Assembly: GCA_002793195.1 (NCBI GenBank)
Contig: PFPT01000017.1
Coordinates: forward strand, 62,001-126,000
DNA: 64,000 nt
Origin: Gammaproteobacteria bacterium CG_4_10_14_0_2_um_filter_38_22
GTDB taxonomy: Bacteria > Pseudomonadota > Gammaproteobacteria > Coxiellales > Coxiellaceae
Direction: 5' to 3'
Shown: positions 44,207 to 53,743 of the stretch, one piece after another
How positions within the stretch are numbered: position 1 is the first letter of the stretch
Layout: every line of letters begins with the position of its first letter
Made by a program: the position numbers and the translations under genes
The notes under the pieces: generated by a model
What the model saw: only the letters and a program-made list of their open reading frames with translations
Told to the model about the DNA's origin: nothing
The model's database searches: none

Positions 44207-46039
44207 ATGTGCGGAATTGTTGGTGCCATTGCAGAACGATCTATTGAAGCCATATTAATTGAGGGGTTACGACGCTTAGAATACCGCGGTTATGATTCAG
44301 CGGGCGTAGCTATCTTAGATCAGCAAACGCATGATATCCAACGAAAACGGGTTCATGGAAAAGTAGCGGCGCTAGAAAAAGCACTCGTCGATCATCCTTT
44401 AACAGGCAAAACTGGCATTGCACACACCCGATGGGCAACGCATGGCAAACCAAGTGAACTGAACGCGCATCCCCATACATCACAAAATACCATCGCTATT
44501 GTACATAACGGCATTATCGAAAATCACCAACAACTGCGCAAACAACTCACAAAAGAAAATTATTTATTTGAATCAGAAACGGATACCGAAGTCATCGTGC
44601 ATTTATTGCATTATCATCTCACAAAAAAAAACAACATGATGGATGCACTGCAAGCAACTGCTGCTGAATTGAAAGGTGCCTTTGCGCTGTGTATTTTATC
44701 CAAAACCGATCCGCAAAATCTCTATGCGATTCGTTCTGGCAGCCCATTGGTTATTGGTTTGGGAATTGGCGAAAGCTTTGTTGCTTCAGATCCACTCGCC
44801 TTGCTACCCGTTACACAAAAATTTATTTATTTAGAAGAAGGTGATATTGCACGCATTTCACGCTCAGAAATCCACATTAAAAACACCGAAGGTGAAACAG
44901 TCCAGCGTACCGTACACGAATGCACCTCAGAAACAGATGTTGCAAATAAAGGACATTTTCGTCATTACATGTTAAAAGAAATTTACGATCAACCCGACGC
45001 CATCACAGAAACACTGCGCCATGGTTTAACCGCTGATAACACCTTATCCGATATTTTTGGTCATGCAACCAATACCGTGTTAGCGAATGTTAAACGCGTA
45101 CAAATCATTGCTTGCGGAACCAGTTATCATGCTGGTTTGGTTGCGCGATATTGGATTGAATCCATTGCAAAAATACCAACGTCTGTTGATGTAGCCAGCG
45201 AATTTCGCTATCGCGACAGCATCATGGAACCAAACACCCTATTTGTAGCAATTTCACAGTCGGGCGAAACAGCAGACACGTTAGCTGCAGTGCGTCATGC
45301 GAAACAAATGGGCTGCAAACTCATTATGGCTATTTGCAATGTTACTGAAAGCAGCTTGTCACGCGAAGCGGATTTATTATTAATGACACGCTCTGGAAAA
45401 GAAGTCGGTGTTGCTGCAACCAAAACATTTACTGCGCAATTAACAGCGCTGGCACTGCTCACACTTGTACTGGCGCAACAGCATGCCATACCACAAGCGA
45501 TTATTGAAAAACATATTTGCGCACTACAAACATTACCCGGCATCATCAGCACATTATTAAAATTAGATGCTACGTTACAAGATATTTCAAAATATTTTAC
45601 ACATAAAAAACATGCCTTATTCATTGCACGAGGCGAATACACACCCATTGCTGCAGAAGGTGCTTTAAAATTAAAAGAAATTTCCTACGTACACGCAGAA
45701 AGCTATCCTGCCGGTGAATTAAAACACGGGCCACTCGCTTTAATTGATGAGAAAATGCCTGTGATTGTCATCGCACCACACAATCGTTTGTTCGAAAAAT
45801 TATCTTCCAACATCCAAGAAGTCCAAGCACGCGATGGCGAAGTATTTGTGCTATCTGACCAACCTGCAGAAATGTTTGGGAAAAATGCAACACACATTCA
45901 AATGCCTAGCATGCCTGATTTTATCGCGCCCATTGCATACACAATCCCGCTGCAATTATTGGCTTACCATATTGCTGTATTAAAAGGCACTGACGTGGAT
46001 CAACCAAGAAACCTAGCAAAATCTGTAACGGTAGAATAG
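44207..46039 (+). CDS. glmS: Glutamine-fructose-6-phosphate aminotransferase (isomerizing)
   Basis: 610 residues. ATG 44207 is fixed by the catalytic N-terminal Cys (M-CGIVGA), which must be exposed after Met removal; an upstream in-frame ATG at 44189 is excluded. Residues 1-240 are the glutaminase domain (HTRWATHGKPSELNAHPH). Two SIS domains follow (ACGTSYHAGLVARYW; SQSGETADTLAA; ARGEYTPIAAEGALKLKEISY). The C-terminal LAKSVTVE is the conserved GlmS ending. It makes glucosamine-6-phosphate for peptidoglycan and LPS. Confidence 0.97.
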   Translation: MCGIVGAIAERSIEAILIEGLRRLEYRGYDSAGVAILDQQTHDIQRKRVHGKVAALEKALVDHPLTGKTGIAHTRWATHGKPSELNAHPHTSQNTIAIVHNGIIENHQQLRKQLTKENYLFESETDTEVIVHLLHYHLTKKNNMMDALQATAAELKGAFALCILSKTDPQNLYAIRSGSPLVIGLGIGESFVASDPLALLPVTQKFIYLEEGDIARISRSEIHIKNTEGETVQRTVHECTSETDVANKGHFRHYMLKEIYDQPDAITETLRHGLTADNTLSDIFGHATNTVLANVKRVQIIACGTSYHAGLVARYWIESIAKIPTSVDVASEFRYRDSIMEPNTLFVAISQSGETADTLAAVRHAKQMGCKLIMAICNVTESSLSREADLLLMTRSGKEVGVAATKTFTAQLTALALLTLVLAQQHAIPQAIIEKHICALQTLPGIISTLLKLDATLQDISKYFTHKKHALFIARGEYTPIAAEGALKLKEISYVHAESYPAGELKHGPLALIDEKMPVIVIAPHNRLFEKLSSNIQEVQARDGEVFVLSDQPAEMFGKNATHIQMPSMPDFIAPIAYTIPLQLLAYHIAVLKGTDVDQPRNLAKSVTVE

Positions 46040-46061
46040 CGTAAAAAAATCCCACCAAAAA

Positions 46062-46889
46062 CTAACTGATCTCAAATAAATGATTATCAATCAGCGCCTC
46101 TGAGATTAAGTTTTGCAATACCGCTCTATCTTCAATAAAACAATAATAATTGAAACTACATGAAACCGGTTTATCCATATCCAAATTGTCATTGATGATA
46201 AATTTAGGCACCAATTCGATCATCGCTCTAATACTGCGCTTCCCATCTTGCAAACTGGTAACACTGTACTGAGTATTTTTTTTATAATAATTTTTTAAAA
46301 CACTTTTAATTACTGCCATGCATTTTTCTTTTGCTTGATTAAAGTTTTTTAATGGCAACTGTGTTTTATATTCAGTCAATATGAGCCTAGCCGTCTGAGT
46401 AAAGTTAATAACTGCATTATTGGCTGTTAAACCATTTGGCACTTTAATTTCTTTGCCTGTTAAACGTGAAAAATCATTATCTGAGACTTCTTGCAAACAA
46501 ATATACAACAATCCGATTGATTTAACATAGCCCTTATATGACTGAATCTGAATCAAATCATCTTCTGAAAAGACACCGCGCCAAGTAATAATCATCCACC
46601 CAACTAAATTCATAATGCTTTCTTTGTTGGTCACCACCAAACCAGCTGACACCAAACCCAGCACCGCAATCAAATGCATAAAGCCATCAACCCAAACTCT
46701 GGCCATCAAAAATAGAAAAATTAATACCGATATATAAAATGCACGAACACGCACCTTTTTTTTCATCTTGTCATTTTTAATTTTTCGAATAAATACAATG
46801 CTCACAATAAGATAGATGATACAAATAGAAAAAAAAGAAATCATGGTAGTGATCAAATTAGTGGATAACATGTCGCCAAAAATCATCAT
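46062..46889 (-). CDS. MscS-like mechanosensitive channel, divergent
   Basis: 275 residues from ATG 46889 (AGAG seven bases upstream; GTG 46895 would be too close). Two or three N-terminal membrane helices precede an MscS-type pore and beta region: GLVSAGLVVTNKESIMNLVGWM, then FSEDDLIQIQSYKGYVKSI and GKEIKVPNGLTANNAVINF. The pore helix lacks the regular Gly/Ala packing of E. coli MscS, so gating may differ. It likely releases solutes under osmotic shock. Convergent with glmS, 25 bases after polA in transcription? No: it follows polA on the same strand by 24 bases. Confidence 0.72.
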   Translation of the reverse strand: MMIFGDMLSTNLITTMISFFSICIIYLIVSIVFIRKIKNDKMKKKVRVRAFYISVLIFLFLMARVWVDGFMHLIAVLGLVSAGLVVTNKESIMNLVGWMIITWRGVFSEDDLIQIQSYKGYVKSIGLLYICLQEVSDNDFSRLTGKEIKVPNGLTANNAVINFTQTARLILTEYKTQLPLKNFNQAKEKCMAVIKSVLKNYYKKNTQYSVTSLQDGKRSIRAMIELVPKFIINDNLDMDKPVSCSFNYYCFIEDRAVLQNLISEALIDNHLFEIS

Positions 46890-46913
46890 GTTCACGCTCT
46901 ACTGTTGTTTATT

Positions 46914-49598
46914 TTAATGTGCTTCATCCCAATGATCACCCACGCCAATTGCAATTTCTAATGGCACATCCATCTTAAATGCATGCGCCATACAATCTTG
47001 AATTACGTCACACATAGCCGGCACTTGATCTGCTTTCACCTCAAAAATTAATTCATCATGCACCTGCATCACCATCGTCATTGGTAAATTATTTTTTTTG
47101 ATTTTTTCACTCACACAAATCATAGCAAGCTTAATAATTTCTGCAGCGGTACCTTGCAATGGCGCATTAATCGCTGCGCGCTCAGCGGCCATTTTCCGCA
47201 TTTTGTTGCTAGCATGAATATCAGGGATAAATAATCGTCGACCAAATAATGTTTCAACATAACCATTTTTTCCCGCAAATTCTCGGGCTTTTTCCATATA
47301 AGCATGCACATTAGGATAGCGCGCAAAATAGGTATCCATATATTTTTGTGCTTCAACACGATCAACACCCAACTGTTTTGCCAATCCAAAAGCAGACATG
47401 CCATACAACAAGCCAAAATTAATTGCTTTAGCATGACGACGCATATCACTGGTCACTTCATTTAACGCCACACCAAACACTTCCGCTGCGGTTGCCGTAT
47501 GCACATCTTGTTTTTTTTCAAATGCAGACAACAAACCAGGATCTTTAGATAAATGCGCCATGATGCGCAATTCAATTTGTGAATAATCAGCTGAAACAAT
47601 TTTATAATTTTTTGGTGCAATAAAGGCTTGGCGAATTTTTCGTCCTTCTTCAGAACGTACGGGGATGTTTTGCAAATTGGGATGATTAGAAGACAAACGC
47701 CCTGTTGAAGTGACCGCTTGATTATAAGAAGTATGCACACGCCCTGTTTTTGGATTAACCTGCTCTGGCAAAGCATCGGCATAAGTCGACTTTAGCTTTG
47801 ATAACTGACGAAATTCAACAATGTGTTTAGGTAACTCATAATCAAGTGCTAATTCCTGCATCACCTCTTCATCGGTTGATGGTGCACCAGTTGGTGTTTT
47901 TTTAATAACAGGTAATTTCAGCTGCTCAAACAAAATCTGCTGCAACTGTTTGGGCGATCCCAAATTAAACGCTTTTCCAGCCAAAGCATGCACACGTTTT
48001 TCTAACTGAACAATTCTTTTTTCTAATTCATGACTTTGTTTTTTCAACATAACCGAATCAATCAAGACGCCATGAAATTCCATATTGGCTAAAATAGGCA
48101 TTAACGGCCATTCAATTTCGCGCAGTACTTTTTCACTGGACTTTTCATTGTGTATTTTTTCCATCAACACATGATGCAACTGTAAAGCCATATCGGCATC
48201 TTCCGCTGCGTACTGCGTTGCAACAGGAATAGAAACATAATCAAATGTCACTTGTTTTGCACCCTTTCCCGCAACTTCTTCAAATTTTATATTCGTGTGA
48301 TTTAAATATTTCAGTGAGAGCGTATCCAAATCATGTCGCGAACCGGTACTATTTAATACATAAGATGCTAACAAGGTATCTTCCATTTGCGCTGTAATTT
48401 CAACACCCTGATTTTTTAACACCTTATAATCATATTTTAAATTTTGCCCAATAATGATTTTGTTTTTATCCTGTAAAATAGGCATTATTTTTTTTAACAC
48501 CTCCTCACGATTCAGTTGCTTTGCATTTTCATCATGATGCATAAATGGAATATAAACTGCTTTATTGGCTTTCACTGACAATGACATGCCCACCAATTCT
48601 GCATGCATGGCATCCAAATCAGTGGTTTCAGTATCTAATGCAAACGCCGGTGCATTTTTTAATCGGGCTAGAAATGCATCAAACGATGCTTCATCTTGAA
48701 TAGTATGGTAGTGTGATTTTGTTTGCACTTGCGAATTAACTGAATCCAACTCTCGTAACCACTTTGTAAATTCCAATTCAGAGAACAGCTCACGTAGTTT
48801 TTCCGTATTTTTTTCACTGATTTTTAATTGAGGCAATGCAACATTTAATTTCACATCACATAAAATTGTCACCAGCTGTTGAGATAAAGGTAAAGCAGGT
48901 ATATGGGTGCGTAAATTTTCACCCACCTTCCCAGTGATTTCATTAGCATGTGCAATAATATTATCTAACGATTGATATTTTGCTAACCAAGTTGCTGCTG
49001 TTTTCGGGCCTACTTTCGGAATACCTGGAATATGATCGGATGCATCACCCATCAATGCTAAATAATCAATCATTTGATTAGGCATCACGCCAAATTTTTC
49101 TTTCACACCATTTATATCAAGCAAACGATCATTCATTGTATTGATAAGCGTAATATTTTTATTAACCAATTGCGCCATGTCTTTATCCATAGTCGAAACC
49201 AGTGTTTTTATATCGTTTTTTTCAGCATAAACAGAAAGCGTGCCAATCACATCATCTGCTTCAACACCTTCTTGAATAATCAATGGCAAGCCCATTGCTT
49301 TAATTAACTCAAACAAAGGCGCAATTTGCACGCGTAATTCATCTGGCATTTTTGTACGATTCGCTTTATATTCTGGAAATAAATCATGACGAAATGTTTT
49401 GCCTTTCGGATCAAATACCACAGCAAAATAATCATATTGATGTGAGGCCATTAACTTTTTAATCATATTGATCACGCCATAAATTGCACCCGTTGGCTGA
49501 CCTTTTGATGATATTAATGGCGGAAGCGCATGATAAGCACGAAATAAATACGATGAGCCATCAATTAAAATAAGATGCTGATTCGTTTTATTGCTCAT
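46914..49598 (-). CDS. polA: DNA polymerase I
   Basis: 894 residues from ATG 49598 (GGGAG just upstream; ATG/TTG starts further up are unneeded). N-terminal 5'-3' nuclease (LIDGSSYLFRAYHAL, EADDVIGTL). The 3'-5' exonuclease is intact: ALDTETTDLD, GQNLKYDYK and YAAEDADMA keep the metal-binding Asp/Glu/Asp. Polymerase motifs: TGRLSSNHPNLQNIPVR, SADYSQIELRIMAHLS (A), RRHAKAINFGLLYGMS (B) and VMQVHDELIFE (C). Functions in Okazaki fragment processing and repair. Divergent from the permease gene. Confidence 0.97.
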   Translation of the reverse strand: MSNKTNQHLILIDGSSYLFRAYHALPPLISSKGQPTGAIYGVINMIKKLMASHQYDYFAVVFDPKGKTFRHDLFPEYKANRTKMPDELRVQIAPLFELIKAMGLPLIIQEGVEADDVIGTLSVYAEKNDIKTLVSTMDKDMAQLVNKNITLINTMNDRLLDINGVKEKFGVMPNQMIDYLALMGDASDHIPGIPKVGPKTAATWLAKYQSLDNIIAHANEITGKVGENLRTHIPALPLSQQLVTILCDVKLNVALPQLKISEKNTEKLRELFSELEFTKWLRELDSVNSQVQTKSHYHTIQDEASFDAFLARLKNAPAFALDTETTDLDAMHAELVGMSLSVKANKAVYIPFMHHDENAKQLNREEVLKKIMPILQDKNKIIIGQNLKYDYKVLKNQGVEITAQMEDTLLASYVLNSTGSRHDLDTLSLKYLNHTNIKFEEVAGKGAKQVTFDYVSIPVATQYAAEDADMALQLHHVLMEKIHNEKSSEKVLREIEWPLMPILANMEFHGVLIDSVMLKKQSHELEKRIVQLEKRVHALAGKAFNLGSPKQLQQILFEQLKLPVIKKTPTGAPSTDEEVMQELALDYELPKHIVEFRQLSKLKSTYADALPEQVNPKTGRVHTSYNQAVTSTGRLSSNHPNLQNIPVRSEEGRKIRQAFIAPKNYKIVSADYSQIELRIMAHLSKDPGLLSAFEKKQDVHTATAAEVFGVALNEVTSDMRRHAKAINFGLLYGMSAFGLAKQLGVDRVEAQKYMDTYFARYPNVHAYMEKAREFAGKNGYVETLFGRRLFIPDIHASNKMRKMAAERAAINAPLQGTAAEIIKLAMICVSEKIKKNNLPMTMVMQVHDELIFEVKADQVPAMCDVIQDCMAHAFKMDVPLEIAIGVGDHWDEAH

Positions 49599-49713
49599 TT
49601 GCTCCCACTCCACTTTAATATTGAATAAATTTCTTCACGATGATATACCAAATCATAGAAAATATCGCGAAAGGATATCATGGACGGTTTCTTTCATAAC
49701 AAGGAATATACCT

Positions 49714-51309
49714 GTGAAAAGATCGGTCTCAACCTTAACACTTTTATTTACTTCTATCAGCGCTATTTTAGGGTCCGGCTGGTTGTTTTCAGCTTATTAT
49801 GCCGGAAGAACAGCCGGTCCATCTGCATTATTTGCCTGGATTATTGCTGGCATTTCTATTATTTTTATTGCTTTTGTTTTTGCAGAATTATCATCCATGT
49901 TGCCCGTGATGGGTTCTAACACCCGCATTCCACACGTAACACACGGCACTTTAGTTGGGTTTATGTACGCCTGGATTATTTGGCTATGCTGCGCATCCAT
50001 TCCACCCACTGAAACACAAGCCATTATTCAATACGCCAGCTTTTATTTTCCAAAACTCACACACCCTGATGCTTCATTAACCTATGAAGGCTATTTCGTA
50101 GCCACTTTATTAATGTTAATGATTTGTTCGCTCAATATTTTTTCACTACGCTGGTTACTGCGCAGCAATACCATACTGACGTTCATGAAAATTCTAATCC
50201 CTATTATTATTATTGCTGTAATTTTTTCGCATTATTTTAATTTGCAAAAAATGATTCATCCAGAACAAGGTTCTTTTTTTCCAATGGGCGTTAAAGGCAT
50301 GTTGGAAGCCATTTCTGCTGGCGGTATGGTGTACGCATTCAATGGATTCACACAAGCCTGCGAATGGAGTGGTGCCGTTAAAAATCCCGGCATCAGCTTA
50401 CCCGTCGCTATTATTGGCTCAATTTTTCTAACCTTATTAATTTATCTTGGGTTAGAAATGGCTTTTCTCACTTCTTTACAACATTTCAATCTAGCGCAAG
50501 GCTGGCAACATCTCACACTCGAACGCGCTAATAGTCCACTGGCTGCTATTATTTATCAAGATGGTCTTTCTTGGTTGTTACCTATCTTATTTGTTGGCGC
50601 CATTGTTGGCCCTTTTGCGGCTTCACTGATTTACACCAGCGGTGCTGCACAATCATTACGAAGCAAAAGCATTAATGGCTACTTACCTCAATTTTTACAG
50701 AAATTATCAGTACAACACACGCCGATCTATGCTGTGTTAATTAATTTTGTATTTGGTATGTTTTTATTTGCGCCATTGCCTGGCTGGAACAAAATGATGG
50801 GGTTTCTAACTTCACTCATGTCATTTACTTACACCATCGGACCTGTTTGTTTGCTTGCGCTGCGCGAACAAGCACCCAATCAAGCACGCCCCTTTCGTCT
50901 ACCATTTGCTAATTTATGGGGCATAATTGCTTTTTATCTTTGCACTGTATTCAGTTATTTCAATGGCTGGGATATTATTTCAAAATTGAGCATTGGCTTT
51001 ATTGTCGGTTTAATTATTTTATTAACTTATCGTACATTTTCTCAATCAACCAAAAAGCCCACTTTAGATTGGTATGCATCTATCTGGATTTGGCCTTACA
51101 TTATAGGATTAACACTGATATCGTATTTAGGCAGCTTTGGTGGCGGGAAAAACATTTTACCTTTTGGGTGGGATTTGATCGTGCTGGCTTTTTTCTCTAT
51201 TGCTATTCTTATGTTAGCGAAAAAATTTAAATTATCAGCAACACAGGCACAACAGCATATTTTACGATTGGCACTTGAAAAGAATGAAGAACCATCAATC
51301 TCACATTAA
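49714..51309 (+). CDS. APC-family amino-acid permease
   Basis: 531 residues with twelve predicted helices. The start chosen is GTG 49714 with AAGGA eight bases upstream; the frame is open to 49591, but that part lacks membrane character and overlaps polA. Helix 1 has ISAILGSGWLFSAYYAG, the unwound substrate-binding region of APC transporters, and helix 6 GGMVYAFNGFTQACEWSG. Similar to YjeM/GadC-type permeases; the substrate is unknown. Amino acids are the main carbon source of Legionella-like bacteria. Confidence 0.86.
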   Translation: MKRSVSTLTLLFTSISAILGSGWLFSAYYAGRTAGPSALFAWIIAGISIIFIAFVFAELSSMLPVMGSNTRIPHVTHGTLVGFMYAWIIWLCCASIPPTETQAIIQYASFYFPKLTHPDASLTYEGYFVATLLMLMICSLNIFSLRWLLRSNTILTFMKILIPIIIIAVIFSHYFNLQKMIHPEQGSFFPMGVKGMLEAISAGGMVYAFNGFTQACEWSGAVKNPGISLPVAIIGSIFLTLLIYLGLEMAFLTSLQHFNLAQGWQHLTLERANSPLAAIIYQDGLSWLLPILFVGAIVGPFAASLIYTSGAAQSLRSKSINGYLPQFLQKLSVQHTPIYAVLINFVFGMFLFAPLPGWNKMMGFLTSLMSFTYTIGPVCLLALREQAPNQARPFRLPFANLWGIIAFYLCTVFSYFNGWDIISKLSIGFIVGLIILLTYRTFSQSTKKPTLDWYASIWIWPYIIGLTLISYLGSFGGGKNILPFGWDLIVLAFFSIAILMLAKKFKLSATQAQQHILRLALEKNEEPSISH

Positions 51310-51330
51310 TATTGCTAACAGGAACTCACC

Positions 51331-51846
51331 ATGCAAAATTTAAATGAAACTGATGACCGTCGATCTTTAGTTATGTCAGAAATGATGACTCCAGAAAAAG
51401 CAAACTTTGCTGGCAATATTCATGGTGGCTATTTATTACAATTACTCGATAAAATCGCTTATGCTTGTGCAGCACGTTATTCTGGACACTATGTTGTGAC
51501 ATTGTCTGTCGATCAAGTCTTATTTAAATGTCCTATTCACATCGGTGAATTAATTACCTGTTATGCCAATATCAATTATGTTGGTCGCACTTCCATGGAA
51601 GTGGGCATCAAAGTCGTTTCTGAAAATTTAGAAACAGGCAAAACACGACATACCAATTCCTGTTATTTTACGATGGTCGCGCTTGATAAAAAAAGCAAAC
51701 CCGTAACAGTAAAACCACTGGAGTTGCGTTCAAATTTAGATCATCGACGTAATGAAGAAGCCATTATTCGAAAAGAAATTGCTTTATCATTTTCTCAAGA
51801 ACACGAACGCAGGAAACAAATATTAAGGGAACGTTTCAAAAAATAA
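51331..51846 (+). CDS. Acyl-CoA thioesterase, hot-dog fold (YciA/ACOT type)
   Basis: 171 residues. MTPEKANFAGNIHGGYLLQLLDKIAYACAARYS is the hot-dog helix region with the conserved N-x-x-G-x-x-H-G-G and the catalytic Asp in LLDK; VTLSVDQVLFKCPIHIGE and NYVGRTSMEV follow. Hydrolyses acyl-CoA to fatty acid and CoA in the cytoplasm. The C-terminal 35 residues are basic, RR-rich and helical. 21 bases after the permease, likely co-transcribed. Confidence 0.9.
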   Translation: MQNLNETDDRRSLVMSEMMTPEKANFAGNIHGGYLLQLLDKIAYACAARYSGHYVVTLSVDQVLFKCPIHIGELITCYANINYVGRTSMEVGIKVVSENLETGKTRHTNSCYFTMVALDKKSKPVTVKPLELRSNLDHRRNEEAIIRKEIALSFSQEHERRKQILRERFKK

Positions 51847-51854
51847 GTGTTTGT

Positions 51855-53042
51855 TCATGATGCAAGCGCCTGAATGGGATTTAATTTTGATGCGCGCCAT
51901 GCCGGGTAAAATCCGGATAAGATACCAACTAAAACAGATACAGCGAATCCCAATAAAACCGGCGTAAAATAAAAATAGAATTGCCAGTGCGTAAAAATCA
52001 CCAATACATATGATGTCAAAACACCTATTAATACACCTAAAAACCCACCAAAAATAGTGAGCATCACTGATTCAATTAAAAACATACGCAAAATATCATT
52101 TTGCCGAGCACCAATTGCCATTCGAATGCCAATTTCTCTGCGTCGCTCAACAACAGACACCAGCATAATATTCATCACACCAATACCCCCGACAACCAAC
52201 GAAATACTGCCAATAGCCACCAATAACCAGGTGTAAGTTTGACGTTGCTTGGCAATCAAATCAATGAGCTGCTCTGGGCTATTAAATACGAGCTGTTTTT
52301 TAGGTAAAAGTATTTTCATGGTTGCTGTGATTTGCTGTTTTGCCAATGTGACATTAGGCTGCTTAGACAAACGAATCAGCACATTACTGATTTTTGCTTT
52401 TGAATTTAACAAATAAGAAGTTGGCAAAGGAATAATGACGCTGCTATTTAAATCTGCTGAAATAAATAAATTTTCTGGCCATTTTTTTAAAATCCCCACA
52501 ATCGTCAACATGTTATTTCCAACACGAATTTGATTATAAAGTGGGTTAGCCCCAAAACTTAAAATTTTCTTCGCCACTTTTTCACCGATCACACAATAAA
52601 GCGCACGATGATCCAAGTATGAAATAAAACGTCCAGATGACAATTGCGTTTTGGCAATTTTTCCAAATGTATCTGTTGCACCAATTAATTCTCCATTTAA
52701 AGCTTTTCCTGAAAAATACAACGATTCATAATTCATAGTATAGGGTGCGATCATTTCAATTTGGGGTATTTTCTTTTTCAACAGCAAAGCATCTTGATAA
52801 GAAAACGATTGCGCTTGATTGCTTTGCCGACCACTCTCATCGTCTCGAATATACAGCGAAATTAAATTGGTTCCGAGTGATTTGAATTGCGCAAGCGCAT
52901 GCGCCGTGGCCAATTGGCTTGATGAAATTAAAGCAACGACTGAACCTGTGCCAACCAAAACCCCCAAAATAGCTAAAAATGAGCGTAACTTTGCACTCAA
53001 TAAATTCAAGACTGCTTCGCGAAACGAAGAAATCAATTCCAT
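51855..53042 (-). CDS. MacB-like ABC permease (FtsX/MacB_PCD)
   Basis: 395 residues: first helix near residue 20-40 (LAILGVLVGTGSVVAL), a large periplasmic domain (about 45-270, MacB_PCD), and three C-terminal helices with the FtsX loop VERRREIGIRMAIGAR. Unlike E. coli MacB the ATPase is a separate gene, one base upstream. The type VII ABC exporter uses a mechanotransmission cycle across the membrane. Works with the ATPase, membrane fusion lipoprotein and TolC-like protein encoded upstream. Confidence 0.9.
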   Translation of the reverse strand: MELISSFREAVLNLLSAKLRSFLAILGVLVGTGSVVALISSSQLATAHALAQFKSLGTNLISLYIRDDESGRQSNQAQSFSYQDALLLKKKIPQIEMIAPYTMNYESLYFSGKALNGELIGATDTFGKIAKTQLSSGRFISYLDHRALYCVIGEKVAKKILSFGANPLYNQIRVGNNMLTIVGILKKWPENLFISADLNSSVIIPLPTSYLLNSKAKISNVLIRLSKQPNVTLAKQQITATMKILLPKKQLVFNSPEQLIDLIAKQRQTYTWLLVAIGSISLVVGGIGVMNIMLVSVVERRREIGIRMAIGARQNDILRMFLIESVMLTIFGGFLGVLIGVLTSYVLVIFTHWQFYFYFTPVLLGFAVSVLVGILSGFYPAWRASKLNPIQALAS

Positions 53043-53043
53043 G

Positions 53044-53724
53044 TTATGGCATCTCCTGAATTAATCCATCTCTAATATGAATAGCACGTTGACACTGTGC
53101 TGCTAATTCTACTGAGTGTGTCACAATAACAACGGTTGTTTCATTTTTCTGCATTTGCTGTTTTAACAAATCCATAATTTCTTGACTGGTTTTTGTATCT
53201 AATGCGCCTGTAGGTTCATCTGCAATCACAATGCTTGGTTCACCAATCAATGCGCGCGCAATAGCAACCCGTTGTTGCTGACCACCCGACAACTCGGTTG
53301 GTAAATGATCACCATGTTTATCCATACCAACAATACTGAGCCATTTCATCGCACACATTTTTATGTCATGTGAACTCATTTTTGCTTCACGTCGATATGT
53401 CAGTGGCAACATAATATTTTGCATGGCAGTTAATTTTGGCAATAAAAAATATTGTTGGAAAACAAATCCCAATCGTTTATTGCGTAGCGCAGACAATTTA
53501 TCACCTGAAAATTGTGATGTATCCATATCATCTAAAAAATATTTTCCAGCAGTGGGCGTGTCTAGCAAACCTAAAATATTCATGGTCGTTGATTTTCCAG
53601 ATCCAGATGGTCCAACAATCGCAACCAATTCGCCTTTACTAATAGTAAAACTAATGCCCTTCAATGCTTCAAAAACATTGTTGCCCATTCGAAATGCTTT
53701 TTTAATATTTTCTAATCTGATCAT
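53044..53724 (-). CDS. MacB/LolD-type ABC exporter ATPase
   Basis: 226 residues. Walker A GPSGSGKST, Q-loop FQQYFLLPKL, signature LSGGQQQR, Walker B IVIADEPTGALD, switch His in VTHSVE. LDDMDTSQFSGDKLSALRNKRLGFVFQ is typical of the MacB/LolD branch. Its single gene pairs with the permease one base downstream and follows the fusion-protein gene by 19 bases. Confidence 0.92.
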   Translation of the reverse strand: MIRLENIKKAFRMGNNVFEALKGISFTISKGELVAIVGPSGSGKSTTMNILGLLDTPTAGKYFLDDMDTSQFSGDKLSALRNKRLGFVFQQYFLLPKLTAMQNIMLPLTYRREAKMSSHDIKMCAMKWLSIVGMDKHGDHLPTELSGGQQQRVAIARALIGEPSIVIADEPTGALDTKTSQEIMDLLKQQMQKNETTVVIVTHSVELAAQCQRAIHIRDGLIQEMP

Positions 53725-53743
53725 GGTTTATTCATTCTATTTT

